In this document: one piece after another, positions 52,976 through 62,218 of the stretch
How the letters are laid out: each line of letters opens with the position of its first letter
How positions within the stretch are numbered: the first letter of the stretch is position 1
NCBI RefSeq assembly: GCF_018326265.1
Contig: NZ_AP023360.1
Span: 7,623,001-7,687,000 of the forward strand
From: Catellatospora sp. IY07-71
GTDB lineage: Bacteria; Actinomycetota; Actinomycetes; Mycobacteriales; Micromonosporaceae
DNA: 64,000 nucleotides
Direction: 5' to 3'
Program-made: the position numbers and the translations under genes
The notes under the pieces: generated by a model
The model's database searches: none
The model's input: only the letters and a program-made list of their open reading frames with translations
What the model was told of the DNA's origin: nothing

Positions 52976-53043
52976 CGTCGGCGGCGACGAAAGGCCAGGT
53001 CAGAGCGCTGCGCTGGGCCGACCCATTGCGACGGCCCGCTGAA

Positions 53044-53104
53044 GATCGCTGTTTTGTGTCAAAACCCTTGGTCAGACCACAGGTTCTGACACGAGACAGC
53101 GATC
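53044..53104. repeat. Dispersed hairpin element, family B copy 3
   Basis: A 61-base element with arms starting GATCGCTGTTTTGTGTC and ending GACACGAGACAGCGATC (three mismatches across 22 pairs). It shares TTCTGACACGA with copies 1 and 2 and lies between convergent genes. Confidence 0.75.
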
Positions 53105-53114
53105 ATGGTCGGAA

Positions 53115-53174
53115 GCGCCACGGCCCGAGGCGCCGCGCCACGGCCCGAGGCGGCGCGCCACGGCGCGAGGGCGG
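53115..53174. repeat. Three-copy 20-bp tandem repeat
   Basis: The unit GCGCCACGGCCCGAGGCGCC occurs three times with small changes (53115-53134, 53135-53154, 53155-53174). Together with the two repeats before it, it fills the 390-base gap between the SWIM gene and the XdhC gene; no gene is seen there. Confidence 0.7.
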
Positions 53175-53221
53175 CGTGAGCCGTCGCGCACGGCACGGCG
53201 GGAGCCGGTGCCGCCGCGCCG

Positions 53222-54361
53222 TCAGCGGTCGGCGAGGACGCCCTGGTGGTGGATGGGGCCGGGAACGTCGGTGAGGGTGGCGCCGGTGCCGCCCCAGCGG
53301 ACGGCGATGATCTCGGCGGCGATGCTCACGGCGGTCTCCTCCGGCGTGCGCGCACCCAGGTCCAGGCCGATCGGCGCGCGCAGGCGGCCCAGTTCGGCCT
53401 CCGTCATGCCGTGCTCGCGCAGCCGGGCGGTCCGGTCGTCGTGGGTGCGGCGGGAGCCCATCGCGCCGACGTACGCCACCGGCAGCCGCAGTGCCACCTC
53501 CAGCAGCGGCACGTCGAACTTCGGGTCGTGGGTGAGCACGCACAGCACCGTGCGCTCGTCCACGCGCCCGGCGGCGGCCTCGCCCGCCAGGTAGCGGTGC
53601 GGCCACTGCACCACCACCTCGTCGGCGGCCGGGAAGCGCCGGGTCGTCGCGAACACCGGCCGCGCGTCGCACACGGTGACGTGATAGCCGAGGAAGCGCC
53701 CGATCCGGGCCACCGCGGCGGCGAAGTCGATCGCCCCGAACACGATCATGCGGGCGGGCGGCGCGTACGCGTTCACGAACACCGTGATCGCGTCGCCGCG
53801 CCGCTCCCCGTCCACGCCGTAGTGCAGCATCCCGGTCCGCCCGGCGGCCAGCAGCCCCCGGGCGTCGTCGGCGACGGCGTCGTCGAGGCGGGGCGAGCCG
53901 AACGAGCCCGCCGTGCCCCGCTCCCACACCACCAGGCGACGGCCGTAGCGCGGCGAGTCCGCCGGCTCGACGCAGGTCGCCACGGCCACCGGCCGGCCCT
54001 CGCGAATCGCCGCGGCCACCTCGCCGAGCTGCGGGAACGTCTCGCGGGAGACCTGCTCGACGAACACCTCGATGGTGCCGCCGCAGGTCAGCGCGGCGGC
54101 GTAGGCGTCCTCGTCGCTGATCCCGTAGCGCTCCAGCGCGGGCGCCGCAGCCGGGTCGGCGGCGACCTGCTGAGCGATCTCGTACACGGCGGCCTCGACG
54201 CAGCCGCCGGAGACACTGCCGACGGCCTCCCCGCCCGGCCCGACGAGCATCGCGGCGCCGGGGCGGCGGGGCGCGGACTGCCAGGTCCGCACCACCGTCG
54301 CCAGGCCCGTCGTCGCGCCCTGTGCCCACCAGCGGAGCAGGTCGTCGAGCACGTCACGCAT
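53222..54361 (-). CDS. xdhC: XdhC/CoxI-family molybdenum cofactor insertion protein
   Basis: A 379-residue protein of the XdhC family (PucA in Bacillus), which loads sulfurated molybdenum cofactor into xanthine dehydrogenase. N-terminal XdhC part: ATVVRTWQSAPRRPGAAML (about 21-39) and SVSGGCVEAAVYEIA (about 49). C-terminal Rossmann-like part: IVFGAIDFAAAVARIGRFLG and YVGAMGSRRTHDDR. It is the last gene of the operon; its start overlaps the MobA-like gene by 8 bases. Confidence 0.92.
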   Translation of the reverse strand: MRDVLDDLLRWWAQGATTGLATVVRTWQSAPRRPGAAMLVGPGGEAVGSVSGGCVEAAVYEIAQQVAADPAAAPALERYGISDEDAYAAALTCGGTIEVFVEQVSRETFPQLGEVAAAIREGRPVAVATCVEPADSPRYGRRLVVWERGTAGSFGSPRLDDAVADDARGLLAAGRTGMLHYGVDGERRGDAITVFVNAYAPPARMIVFGAIDFAAAVARIGRFLGYHVTVCDARPVFATTRRFPAADEVVVQWPHRYLAGEAAAGRVDERTVLCVLTHDPKFDVPLLEVALRLPVAYVGAMGSRRTHDDRTARLREHGMTEAELGRLRAPIGLDLGARTPEETAVSIAAEIIAVRWGGTGATLTDVPGPIHHQGVLADR

Positions 54362-54905
54362 GAGGCACGTCCACGTCCGCCCCGTCGGAGACGTCGTCGC
54401 AGGGCACCGTCTCGACCTCGTGCCGGGCCAGGTACGGCCGGGCGCCGACGTCGCCGACGGCCAGCTCCGCCGCCCCGGCCCAGTGGTCCCGGCCGAGCAG
54501 CACGGGGTGCCCGCCGTCCCCGCCGTAGGTGGCGACGCGCAGGGTCGCCGGTCCGGCCCCGGCCCCGACCCGGCGCACCGCCTCGGCGGTGATCCCCGGG
54601 GTGTCCACCAGCAGCACCACCACAGCGTCCACCTGCGTGGGCAGGGCCGCCAACCCGGCCCGCAGCGACGAACCCATCCCGCTGGGCCAGTCCTCGTTCA
54701 CCACGACCAGCGCCCCGGGCAGCTGCGGTGCCCGTTCGGCGCCCGCGCCGAGCACCACCACCACCGGGTCGCAGTCGCCCTCACGCAGCGTGCGCAGCCC
54801 GCGCTGCACCATCATCTCTCCGTCGCCCGGCACCGGCGCGTACGCCTTGGGCATCCCGTAGCGCCGGCCCGCCCCCGCGGCGAGCAGCAATCCCCCGACG
54901 GCCAT
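54354..54905 (-). CDS. MobA-like nucleotidyltransferase (PucB/MocA type)
   Basis: A 183-residue NTP transferase. LLLAAGAGRRYGMPKAYAPV (residues 6-25) is the nucleotide loop, and VVVLLVDTPGIT (about 93-104) holds the metal-binding Asp. PucB/MocA proteins add CMP to molybdopterin for xanthine-dehydrogenase-family enzymes. It lies 3 bases after allantoicase and overlaps xdhC, so cofactor maturation genes are co-expressed with the enzyme. Confidence 0.9.
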   Translation of the reverse strand: MAVGGLLLAAGAGRRYGMPKAYAPVPGDGEMMVQRGLRTLREGDCDPVVVVLGAGAERAPQLPGALVVVNEDWPSGMGSSLRAGLAALPTQVDAVVVLLVDTPGITAEAVRRVGAGAGPATLRVATYGGDGGHPVLLGRDHWAGAAELAVGDVGARPYLARHEVETVPCDDVSDGADVDVPHA

Positions 54906-54908
54906 GCT

Positions 54909-55895
54909 TCATCCTCCCCCTGCCTCCCGATCCGCCCACTGTGCGGCGAGCCTCTCCCGGGCGCCGGCCGTCAGGCTGCCGTACAGGCGCAGCCGGGCCA
55001 TGCCGCCGTCGGGGTAGATGTCCAGGCGCACCTCGCCCACCGGCCCGTCGTGGGCGAGCCGGAACCGGTGGCGGGTGTCGGGCTGCAGCCGGACCCGGGG
55101 CAGCAGCGGCTCGCCGTCGCCGCCGGTCAGCCGCGCCCAGCCCGGGGCGTTGCCCTTGAAGTGCGAGGTGTCCAGCTCGGCCAGGCGGATCACGCCCGGC
55201 GCGGCCAGGCGTACCCGCACCCAGTCGTTGCCGTCGTCGCGGCGCCGCCGCGTCTCCCAGCCCTCGCCCATGCTCGCGGCCAGGCCCGGCAGCAGCAGGT
55301 TGCCGGGCGAGCCGTAGAAGCGGTCGCTGCAGTCGGTGACCCGCCCACCGATCTCGGCCGCGGCCAGGTCGCACGTGTCGGGCAGCAGCTCGGGGTCGGG
55401 CACGGGCTCGCCGTACACGCGCAGCCGGGCGACCCCGCCGTCGGGGTGGATGGTGAGCCGGACGTGGGTGACCACGCGGCCCGCGCTGACGGTGAACCGG
55501 TTGCGCGTGTCGCCGTGCAGCGCCGCGCGCTCGACCAGGGGAAACCAGTCGGCCCCGGCCAGCTCGTCAGGGGACGGGTAGCCGGGCAGGCGGCAGCCCT
55601 CCACCGCCGCCTCGGGCGGATAGTTGCCGGTGAAGAACGCGGTGTCGACGACGACGCCGTGCACGACGCCGGGCACGCCGAGCCGGAGCACGGCGTGGTC
55701 CTGGCCGGGCTCGCGACGGCGGCGGGTCTCCCAGCCGTCGTACACCTGGCCCTTCGCGCCGAAGGTGCGCGGCGTGAAGGTGGGCGCCCACGGGTTGATC
55801 AGGTTGTCGCGCTCGGCGAAGAACTCGTCGTTGGCCGCGACGACGCTGCCCCCGACGTTGCGCGAGGCCAGATCCAGCAGCTCCTCGAAGGTCAC
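54909..55895 (-). CDS. alc: Allantoicase
   Basis: A 328-residue enzyme that converts allantoate to ureidoglycolate and urea. It has the two-fold repeated jelly-roll domain: GWETRRRREPGQDHAVLRLG (about residues 54-73) and GWETRRRRDDGNDWVRVRLA (about 212-231), each followed by DTxxFxGN (DTAFFTGNYP and DTSHFKGNAP). The start is a GTG. It lies 25 bases after allantoinase in the operon. Confidence 0.97.
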   Translation of the reverse strand: MTFEELLDLASRNVGGSVVAANDEFFAERDNLINPWAPTFTPRTFGAKGQVYDGWETRRRREPGQDHAVLRLGVPGVVHGVVVDTAFFTGNYPPEAAVEGCRLPGYPSPDELAGADWFPLVERAALHGDTRNRFTVSAGRVVTHVRLTIHPDGGVARLRVYGEPVPDPELLPDTCDLAAAEIGGRVTDCSDRFYGSPGNLLLPGLAASMGEGWETRRRRDDGNDWVRVRLAAPGVIRLAELDTSHFKGNAPGWARLTGGDGEPLLPRVRLQPDTRHRFRLAHDGPVGEVRLDIYPDGGMARLRLYGSLTAGARERLAAQWADREAGGG

Positions 55896-55920
55896 GCGCT
55901 CGCCTCCCTCTGCTCGGCGG

Positions 55921-57219
55921 TCACGGGCGGCCCCGTTCGAGCAGGCGGCCGATCGGTTCGGCGCCGGCGAGGCGTCCGCGCAGCCACGTGTCGCGGACCA
56001 CGCCGCGCAGCTTACGGCCGTGGTACGGCGAAACGTGGTGCCGGTGCAGCAGCGTGGCGGCGTCCACCGTGAACTCGGCGTCGGCGTCGAAGGCGACCAG
56101 GTCGGCGTCGGCGCCCTCGGCGATGCGCCCCTTGCGGCCCAGGCCGACCAGGTCGGCGGTGTTGGCGGCCATCCAGCGCACCACGTCCGCCAGGCTGTGC
56201 CCGCGCCGCCGCGCCGCCGTCCACACCAGCGGCAGGCCGAGCTGCACCGACGCGATGCCGCCCCAGGCGCTGCCGAAGTCGCCGCGCTTCAGCTCCGGCG
56301 GGCACGGCGAGTGGTCCGACACCACGCAGCCGATCAGCCCGTCGGCCAGCGCCTCCCACAGCGCGTCCTGGTGGGACCGGTCCCGGATCGGCGGGCAGCA
56401 CTTGTACTGCGTCGCCCCGTCGGGCACGTCGGCCGCGTCGAGCACGAGATAGTGCGGGCAGGTCTCGGCGGTGACCCGGACGCCCTCGCGCCGGGCGGCG
56501 GCGAGCAGTGGCAGCGCGTCGGCGGCGGCCAGGTGCAGGATGTGCACCCGGGCCCCGGTGTGCCGGGCCGCCTCGATCGCCGCGGCGACGGCGCTCGCCT
56601 CGGCCCGCGCCGGGCGGGACGCGACGAAGTCGGCGAAGTGCGCGCCGTGCGCCTCGGTGACCAGCGCCGGGTCCTCGGCGTGCACCACGAACAGCGCGTC
56701 CACGGCGGCCAGCGCGTCGGCCAGCCCCGCCGGGTCCAGCGGCGGGAACTCGGGCACGCCCGAGTCGATGAGGAACGCCTTGAACCCGAACACGCCCTGT
56801 TCGTGCAGCGCGGGCAGCGACTTCAGGTTGCCCGGCACGGCGCCGCCCCAGAAGCCGACGTCCACATAACACTGCTCGGCCGCCGCGGCCCGTTTCACCC
56901 ACAGGGCGTGCGGGTCCACGGTGGGCGGGATCGAGTTCAGCGGCATGTCGACGATCGTGGTGACGCCGCCCGCCGCGGCGGCCCGGGTGGCGGTGTCGAA
57001 GCCCTCCCACTCGGTGCGGCCGGGTTCGTTGACGTGCACGTGGGTGTCGACGAGGCCGGGCAGCAGCGCGCACTCCGCGAGGTCGATCACGTCGTGGCCG
57101 GTCAGCGCCTGGTGCCCGGCGACGGTGGCGATCACGCCGTCCCGGATGCCGACGTCGGCGGGCTGCTCGCCGCCGGGCAGCAGCGTCCGGCGCGAGCGGA
57201 GGATGAGATCGTAGTTCAC
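55921..57219 (-). CDS. allB: Allantoinase
   Basis: A 432-residue cyclic amidohydrolase that opens allantoin to allantoate. Metal sites: GLVDTHVHVNEPGRTEWEGF (about 54-73, HxH), the Lys to be carboxylated in FGFKAFLI (about 146), ETCPHYLVL, and VVSDHSPCPPELK with the catalytic Asp (about 305-317). The GTG start overlaps the preceding stop (GTGA). A longer frame upstream is only a shadow of the aldolase gene. Confidence 0.96.
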   Translation of the reverse strand: MNYDLILRSRRTLLPGGEQPADVGIRDGVIATVAGHQALTGHDVIDLAECALLPGLVDTHVHVNEPGRTEWEGFDTATRAAAAGGVTTIVDMPLNSIPPTVDPHALWVKRAAAAEQCYVDVGFWGGAVPGNLKSLPALHEQGVFGFKAFLIDSGVPEFPPLDPAGLADALAAVDALFVVHAEDPALVTEAHGAHFADFVASRPARAEASAVAAAIEAARHTGARVHILHLAAADALPLLAAARREGVRVTAETCPHYLVLDAADVPDGATQYKCCPPIRDRSHQDALWEALADGLIGCVVSDHSPCPPELKRGDFGSAWGGIASVQLGLPLVWTAARRRGHSLADVVRWMAANTADLVGLGRKGRIAEGADADLVAFDADAEFTVDAATLLHRHHVSPYHGRKLRGVVRDTWLRGRLAGAEPIGRLLERGRP

Positions 57220-58445
57220 AGCCCGTCCAGCATATATCGATCGACGCCGAATTCGCCGGAGTCCAGCGCGCCGCATTCGAGCGCGCGTCGCAGGAATCCG
57301 GCCAGGGCCCGCGCCGTCGCGGGTTCGTCCAGGTAGCCGGTGTCGCGGGCGCCGCTGTCGCGCTGCGCGGCGCTGTCGCGGCCGGCCAGCCACGCCCGCA
57401 GCCGCGTCGCGGCGGCCGGGGCACCCTCCCGGAAGAAGGCGTACGCCGCCGCGTAGCGCGTCGGCAGCTGCGCCGGGTGCAGGTCCCAGCCCTGGTAGAA
57501 GCCGCGCTCCAGGCTCCGGCGGACCAGCCGCAGGTGCAGCGCCCACGCGGCGTGCACGGCGGCGGTGCCGCCGACGGGCAGCACGTTGGTCGAGCCGTCC
57601 GCGACGCGTACGCCCGTGCCCGCCGCCGCGACCTGCATGACCGCCTTGGCGTGGTCGGCCGCGGGATGCTCCATCGACTGGTACGCCGCCGCGATGCCCA
57701 GCGCCGCCGAGTAGTCGTACGTGCCGTAGTGCAGCCCCGTACAGCGGCCCTGGGCGGCGTGGATCATCGCGGGCAGCGGGCACCGGCCGTCCGGCCCGAG
57801 CACCGCCTGCGGCATCTCCACCTGCAGCTCGAAACGCAGCTGCCCGGCGGCGGGTTCGAGCAGGCGGCACAGCCACACCATGGCCTCGACCTGCTCCACC
57901 GAGCTGACCTTGGGCAGCGTGATCACGAAGCCGGGCGGGATGGTGCCCAGTGCGTCGAGGAACCGCTCCAGCGTGCGCACCGCCCGCGCCCGGGTGTCGG
58001 CCTCCAGGCTCTTGATCCGGATGCCGCAGAACGGCGCCGGGCGTCCCGCGATGAACGCGGCCATGGCGCGGGCGTGCGCGTCCTCGGTGGCGTCCTCGCG
58101 GCGGCCGTAGCCGTCCTCGAAGTCGACCCGCAAGTCCTCGATCGGCTCCGTCGCCAGCTTCCGGCCGATCCGCTCGTGCAGCTCGTCCGGGTAGGGCAGC
58201 CCGTGCTCGGACAGCGCGGCCAGCGCCTGCTCGCCCCAGCGCCGGGCCAGTCCGGTGCGCACCCGGTCGGCGGGCACGTACACGGTGTGCAGCGGCTGGC
58301 GCCCGGCCGGCTCGCCGGGCCACCGGTCGCGCAGCACGCCGTCGGCCACGGCCAGCCGCCGGTCCAGCTCGGGCAGCGGCACCCGGCTCGTCCCGTCGCG
58401 CGGCTCCCGGGGCACCCCCAGGAACTCTCCGGCCGGTGCCGACAT
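57216..58445 (-). CDS. HpcH/HpaI-like aldolase (DUF6986 type)
   Basis: A 409-residue protein of the phosphoenolpyruvate-type TIM-barrel lyases. DLRVDFEDGYGRREDATED (about 103-121) contains the acidic metal ligand, CGIRIKS the substrate Arg, FELQVEMPQAVLGPDGRCPL another acidic site, and GLHYGTYDYSAALGIA the C-terminal barrel. This subfamily recurs beside malate synthase and allantoin genes in actinomycetes. Its reaction is not established; it could act on glyoxylate-derived acids. It overlaps both neighbours (TGATG and GTGA). Confidence 0.88.
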   Translation of the reverse strand: MSAPAGEFLGVPREPRDGTSRVPLPELDRRLAVADGVLRDRWPGEPAGRQPLHTVYVPADRVRTGLARRWGEQALAALSEHGLPYPDELHERIGRKLATEPIEDLRVDFEDGYGRREDATEDAHARAMAAFIAGRPAPFCGIRIKSLEADTRARAVRTLERFLDALGTIPPGFVITLPKVSSVEQVEAMVWLCRLLEPAAGQLRFELQVEMPQAVLGPDGRCPLPAMIHAAQGRCTGLHYGTYDYSAALGIAAAYQSMEHPAADHAKAVMQVAAAGTGVRVADGSTNVLPVGGTAAVHAAWALHLRLVRRSLERGFYQGWDLHPAQLPTRYAAAYAFFREGAPAAATRLRAWLAGRDSAAQRDSGARDTGYLDEPATARALAGFLRRALECGALDSGEFGVDRYMLDGL

Positions 58446-59962
58446 CAGTCGATCAGCTCGCCGGCCGGCAGGGTCAGGAACTCGGTGAAGTCGTCGGCCA
58501 GCGCCACCTGCTCGAAGAGCTTGCGGGCGGTGGCGAAGTCCGGCCCGAGCGTGGCCATCTCCGCCTCGATCAGCTGCTCCAGCAGCTCGCGGGTGATCGG
58601 GGTGCCGTCGTCGAGCGCCGCCCCGTTGTGCATCCACTGCCACAGCTGGGAGCGGGAGATCTCGGCGGTGGCGGCGTCCTCCATCAGGTTGTTGATGGCC
58701 GCCGCGCCGTTGCCGTTGAGCCAGGACTGGATGTACCGGATGCCGACGTCGATGTTGGTGCGCAGGCCGGCGCGCGTGATCGCGCCCGGCACCGTGCTCA
58801 CGTCGAGCAGGTCGTTCGCGTCCACGTGCACGTCCGCCCGCTGCCGGTCGAGCTGGTTCGGCTGCCCGCCGAGCGCCTTCTCGAAGACCTCCAGGCAGAC
58901 CGGCACCAGGTCCGGGTGGGCCACCCAGGAGCCGTCGAAGCCGTCGGCGGCCTCGCGCTCCTTGTCCTGGCGCACCTTGGCCAGCGCGGTCGCGGTGACC
59001 TCCGGGTCGCGCCGGTTCGGGATGAACGCCGCCATGCCGCCCATCGCGAACGCGCCCCGCCGGTGGCAGGTCTTCACCAGCAGCTGCGCGTACGCCCGCA
59101 GGAACGGCGCGGCCATGGTCACGTCGGCCCGGTCCGGCAGCGTGAACGAGGCGTGCGCCCGGAACTTCTTGATCAGGCTGAACAGGTAGTCCCACCGGCC
59201 CGCGTTCAGGCCGCTGGCGTGCTCGCGCAGCTCCCAGAGGATCTCGTCCATCTCGAACGCGGCGGTGATCGTCTCGATCAGGACGGTGGCCCGGATGCTG
59301 CCGTGCGGGATGTCCAGCATCTCCTGCGCGGCGCAGAACACGTCGTTCCACAGCCGCGCCTCCAGATGGCTCTCCATCTTGGGCAGGTAGTAGTACGGCC
59401 CGCTGCCGCGCGCGAGCAGCTCGGCGGCGTTGTGGAAGAAGTGCAGCCCGAAGTCGACCAGCGCGGCCACGCCCGGCGAGCCGTCCACCTCGAAGTGGCG
59501 CTCGTCCAGGTGCCAGCCGCGCGGGCGCACCACGATGGTGGGCAGCGGGCCCGGGTGCAGCGCGTAGAGCTTGTCGCCCTGCTGGAGGCTGATCGTCCGG
59601 CGCACCGCCTCGAAGAGGCTGCGCTGGCCGCCGACCACGTTGGCCCAGTGCGGGGTGTTCGCGTCCTCCAGGTCGGCCAGCCACACCTTCGCGCCCGAGT
59701 TCAGCGCGTTGATCGTCATCTTGCGCTCGGTCGGGCCGGTGATCTCGACGCGGCGGTCCACCAGGTCCGGCGGCGCGTCGGCGACCGTCCACTCGGCCTG
59801 GCGGATGGGCGCGGTCTCCGGCAGGAAGTCCAGCGTGCCGGTCCGGTCCAGCTCCTCCTGCCGGCGCGCCCGCGCGGCGAGCAGCTCATCGCGGCGGGGC
59901 CGGAAGCGGCGCTGCAGCTCGGTGACGAACTCGACCGCCGCGGGGCTCAGGATGTCGGTCAC
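58445..59962 (-). CDS. aceB: Malate synthase A
   Basis: A 505-residue enzyme that condenses glyoxylate and acetyl-CoA to malate. Landmarks: [20 protein letters not shown] (about residues 76-95), [16 protein letters not shown] (about 188), [20 protein letters not shown] (about 225, catalytic Glu) and the late [19 protein letters not shown] (about 428, catalytic Asp). The length and motifs are those of isoform A. The GTG start directly follows the stop of the xanthine dehydrogenase subunit. In this operon it would take up glyoxylate made from allantoin. Confidence 0.96.
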   Translation of the reverse strand: MTDILSPAAVEFVTELQRRFRPRRDELLAARARRQEELDRTGTLDFLPETAPIRQAEWTVADAPPDLVDRRVEITGPTERKMTINALNSGAKVWLADLEDANTPHWANVVGGQRSLFEAVRRTISLQQGDKLYALHPGPLPTIVVRPRGWHLDERHFEVDGSPGVAALVDFGLHFFHNAAELLARGSGPYYYLPKMESHLEARLWNDVFCAAQEMLDIPHGSIRATVLIETITAAFEMDEILWELREHASGLNAGRWDYLFSLIKKFRAHASFTLPDRADVTMAAPFLRAYAQLLVKTCHRRGAFAMGGMAAFIPNRRDPEVTATALAKVRQDKEREAADGFDGSWVAHPDLVPVCLEVFEKALGGQPNQLDRQRADVHVDANDLLDVSTVPGAITRAGLRTNIDVGIRYIQSWLNGNGAAAINNLMEDAATAEISRSQLWQWMHNGAALDDGTPITRELLEQLIEAEMATLGPDFATARKLFEQVALADDFTEFLTLPAGELID

Positions 59963-62218
59963 TCACACTCCCACGATGTGTTCGGGCCGCACGGGCACCC
60001 GGGTCAGCGCCGCGCCGGTTGCGGCGCGTATCGCCGCCACCACAGCCGGTGTGGACGAGATCGTAGGCGGTTCTCCGACGCCGCGCAGCCCGTACGGCGA
60101 GTGCGGGTCGGCGAGCTCGAGCACGTCCAGCGACATCGGTGGCATGTCCATGATCGTAGGGAGCAGATAGTCGGTGAAGGACGGATTGCGCACCTTCCCG
60201 TCCACGACCTGGATCTCCTCCATCAGCGCCAGCCCGAGCCCTTGCGCCGTGCCGCCCTGGATCTGCCCCGCCACGGCCCCCGGATTCACCGCCTTGCCGA
60301 CGTCCTGCGCGGTCACGATCTCGACCACCTTCACCAGCCCCAGCTCCAGATCGACGTCCACGGTGGCCCGATGCGCCGCGAACGCGTACTGCACGTGCGC
60401 GTCCCCCTGCCCCGTCTCCTCATCCAGCGGATACGTCGGCCGGTGCCGCCACTCCACCGTCTCCTCGATCGCCCCCTCCCCGAGAAGATCCGCGATCTCC
60501 TCCTCCGAAAGGAAGGGCACCTTCTTATCGTTTTCCGTAGTAGAAGGTGCCCTTCCTAACCTCTCCAGCAGGCGGGTGCGGATGGCCTGGCAGGCGGCGC
60601 GTACGGCGCCGCCGGTCATGTACGTCTGGCGCGACGCCGACGACGAGCCCGCGCTGCCCACGGCGGTGTCGGCCGGGGCGATGGTGACCTGCTCGACGCC
60701 CAGCTCGGTGCGCACGATCTGCGCCTGTACCGTGACCAGGCCCTGCCCGACCTCGGCCGCGGCCGTGTGCACCAGCACCGCGGGCCGCCCGCCGATCAGC
60801 TCCAGCCGCACCCGGGCCGTCGCGAAGTCGTCGAAGCCCTCCGAGAAGCACACGTTCTTGATGCCGATGCCGAACCCGACGCCGCGCACCACGCCCTCGC
60901 CCCGGGTCGTGTTCGCGGTGCCGCCGGGCAGGAAGTCGCCCACCGCGGGCGCCGGAGGCCGCTCCCGGACCAGCCGGAGCAGCTCGGCGACCGGCGCCGG
61001 GCCCTCCACGACCTGCCCGGTCGGCATCCGGTCGCCGGTGGTCAGCGCGTTGCGCACCCGCAGTTCCACCGGATCCAGGCCGAGCGCGGCGGCCAGCTTG
61101 TCCATCTGCGACTCGTACGCGAAGCACGCCTGCACCGCGCCGAAGCCGCGCATCGCCCCGCACGGCGGGTTGTTCGTGTAGAGCCCGTACGCGTCCATGA
61201 CCACGTTCGGCACGTCGTACGGGCCGATGCCGAGCGTCGCCGCGTTGGCCACCACCGCGCCGGTGCTGGACGCGTACGCGCCCCCGTCGAGCAGGATGCG
61301 CGCCTTGACGTAGACGACCCGGCCGTCGGCGTCGGCGCCGTGCTCGTAGCGCAGCCGCGCCGGGTGCCGGTGCACGTGTCCGAAGAACGACTCCTCGCGG
61401 CCGTACACCATCTTCACCGGGCGGCCCGTGCGCAGCGCCAGCATGCAGGCGTGCACTTGCATGGACAGGTCCTCGCGCGCGCCGAACGCGCCGCCCACCC
61501 CGGCCAGGGTGAGCCGCACCTTCTCGGGCGGCAGGCCCAGGCACGCGGCGACCTGCCGCTGGTCCACGTGCAGCCACTGGGTGGCGATGTACAGGTCGAT
61601 CCCGCCGTCCTCGGCGGGCACGGCCAGGCCGGACTCCGGGCCGAGGAAGGCCTGGTCCTGCATGCCGACCTCGTACTCGCCCGTCACCACCACCGCGGCC
61701 GTGGCGTGCGGGTCGCCGCGCCGGATCGGCACGTGGCGCAGCAGGTTCGGCCGGTCCGCGTGCACCTGCGGACCGGCCGGGTCGAGGGCCGCCTCCAGCT
61801 CCGTCACCGGGTCGAGCACGTCGTAGCCGACCTCGACCAGGGCGGCCGCGCGGCGCGCGGTCTCCGGATGGTCGGCGGCCACGATCACGATCGGCTCACC
61901 CTGGTAACGGATCTCCCGGGCGGCGAGCACCGGCTGATCGACGTGCTCCAGGCCGTACAGCGGCGCGCCCGGCACGTCCTCGTGGGTCAGCACGGCGTAC
62001 ACGCCCGGCACCCGCAGCGCCGGGCCGATGTCCAGCGCGGTGATCCGCGCTCGGGGGTGCGGGCTGCGCAGCGTCGCGCCCCACAGCATGTCGTCGGCCC
62101 ACAGATCCGACGAGAACGCGAACTCGCCGGTCACCTTCAGCCGCCCGTCCGGCCGCTGCGGACTCGCCCCCACCCCACCGTCCACCGCCGCCGGCAGCCC
62201 CACATGCACCGTGGTCAT
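59963..62218 (-). CDS. xdhB: Xanthine dehydrogenase, molybdenum-binding subunit (with inserted hairpin)
   Basis: A 751-residue molybdopterin subunit (PucD-like). N-terminal a/b hammerhead domain: about residues 20-125 (DMLWGATLRSPHPRARI). Cofactor-binding parts: GGAFGAREDLSMQVHACML (about 248), GAMRGFGAVQACFAYESQMD (about 358), QTYMTGGAVRAACQAIRTRL (about 535) and the late GLRGVGEPPTISSTPAVVAA with the catalytic Glu. Between the last two, residues about 553-569 (LGRAPSTTENDKKVPFL) are encoded by a family A hairpin in frame, just before IEETVEWRHRPTYPLD. The ATG overlaps the deaminase stop (ATGA). Activity with this insert is untested. Confidence 0.93.
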   Translation of the reverse strand: MTTVHVGLPAAVDGGVGASPQRPDGRLKVTGEFAFSSDLWADDMLWGATLRSPHPRARITALDIGPALRVPGVYAVLTHEDVPGAPLYGLEHVDQPVLAAREIRYQGEPIVIVAADHPETARRAAALVEVGYDVLDPVTELEAALDPAGPQVHADRPNLLRHVPIRRGDPHATAAVVVTGEYEVGMQDQAFLGPESGLAVPAEDGGIDLYIATQWLHVDQRQVAACLGLPPEKVRLTLAGVGGAFGAREDLSMQVHACMLALRTGRPVKMVYGREESFFGHVHRHPARLRYEHGADADGRVVYVKARILLDGGAYASSTGAVVANAATLGIGPYDVPNVVMDAYGLYTNNPPCGAMRGFGAVQACFAYESQMDKLAAALGLDPVELRVRNALTTGDRMPTGQVVEGPAPVAELLRLVRERPPAPAVGDFLPGGTANTTRGEGVVRGVGFGIGIKNVCFSEGFDDFATARVRLELIGGRPAVLVHTAAAEVGQGLVTVQAQIVRTELGVEQVTIAPADTAVGSAGSSSASRQTYMTGGAVRAACQAIRTRLLERLGRAPSTTENDKKVPFLSEEEIADLLGEGAIEETVEWRHRPTYPLDEETGQGDAHVQYAFAAHRATVDVDLELGLVKVVEIVTAQDVGKAVNPGAVAGQIQGGTAQGLGLALMEEIQVVDGKVRNPSFTDYLLPTIMDMPPMSLDVLELADPHSPYGLRGVGEPPTISSTPAVVAAIRAATGAALTRVPVRPEHIVGV
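60511..60560. repeat. Family A hairpin inside the xanthine dehydrogenase gene (copy 3)
   Basis: A 50-base element that matches copy 1 at 46 positions. Its 16-base arms (60510-60525 and 60542-60557) pair perfectly around a 16-base loop. It lies within the coding region of the molybdenum subunit, on the opposite strand to the gene, and adds about 17 codons without a stop or a frame change. Confidence 0.9.

Noticed and set aside
52846..53174. GC-rich tandem repeats considered as an origin or attachment site
   Set aside because: No DnaA boxes, integrase gene, tRNA end or AT-rich part accompanies them.
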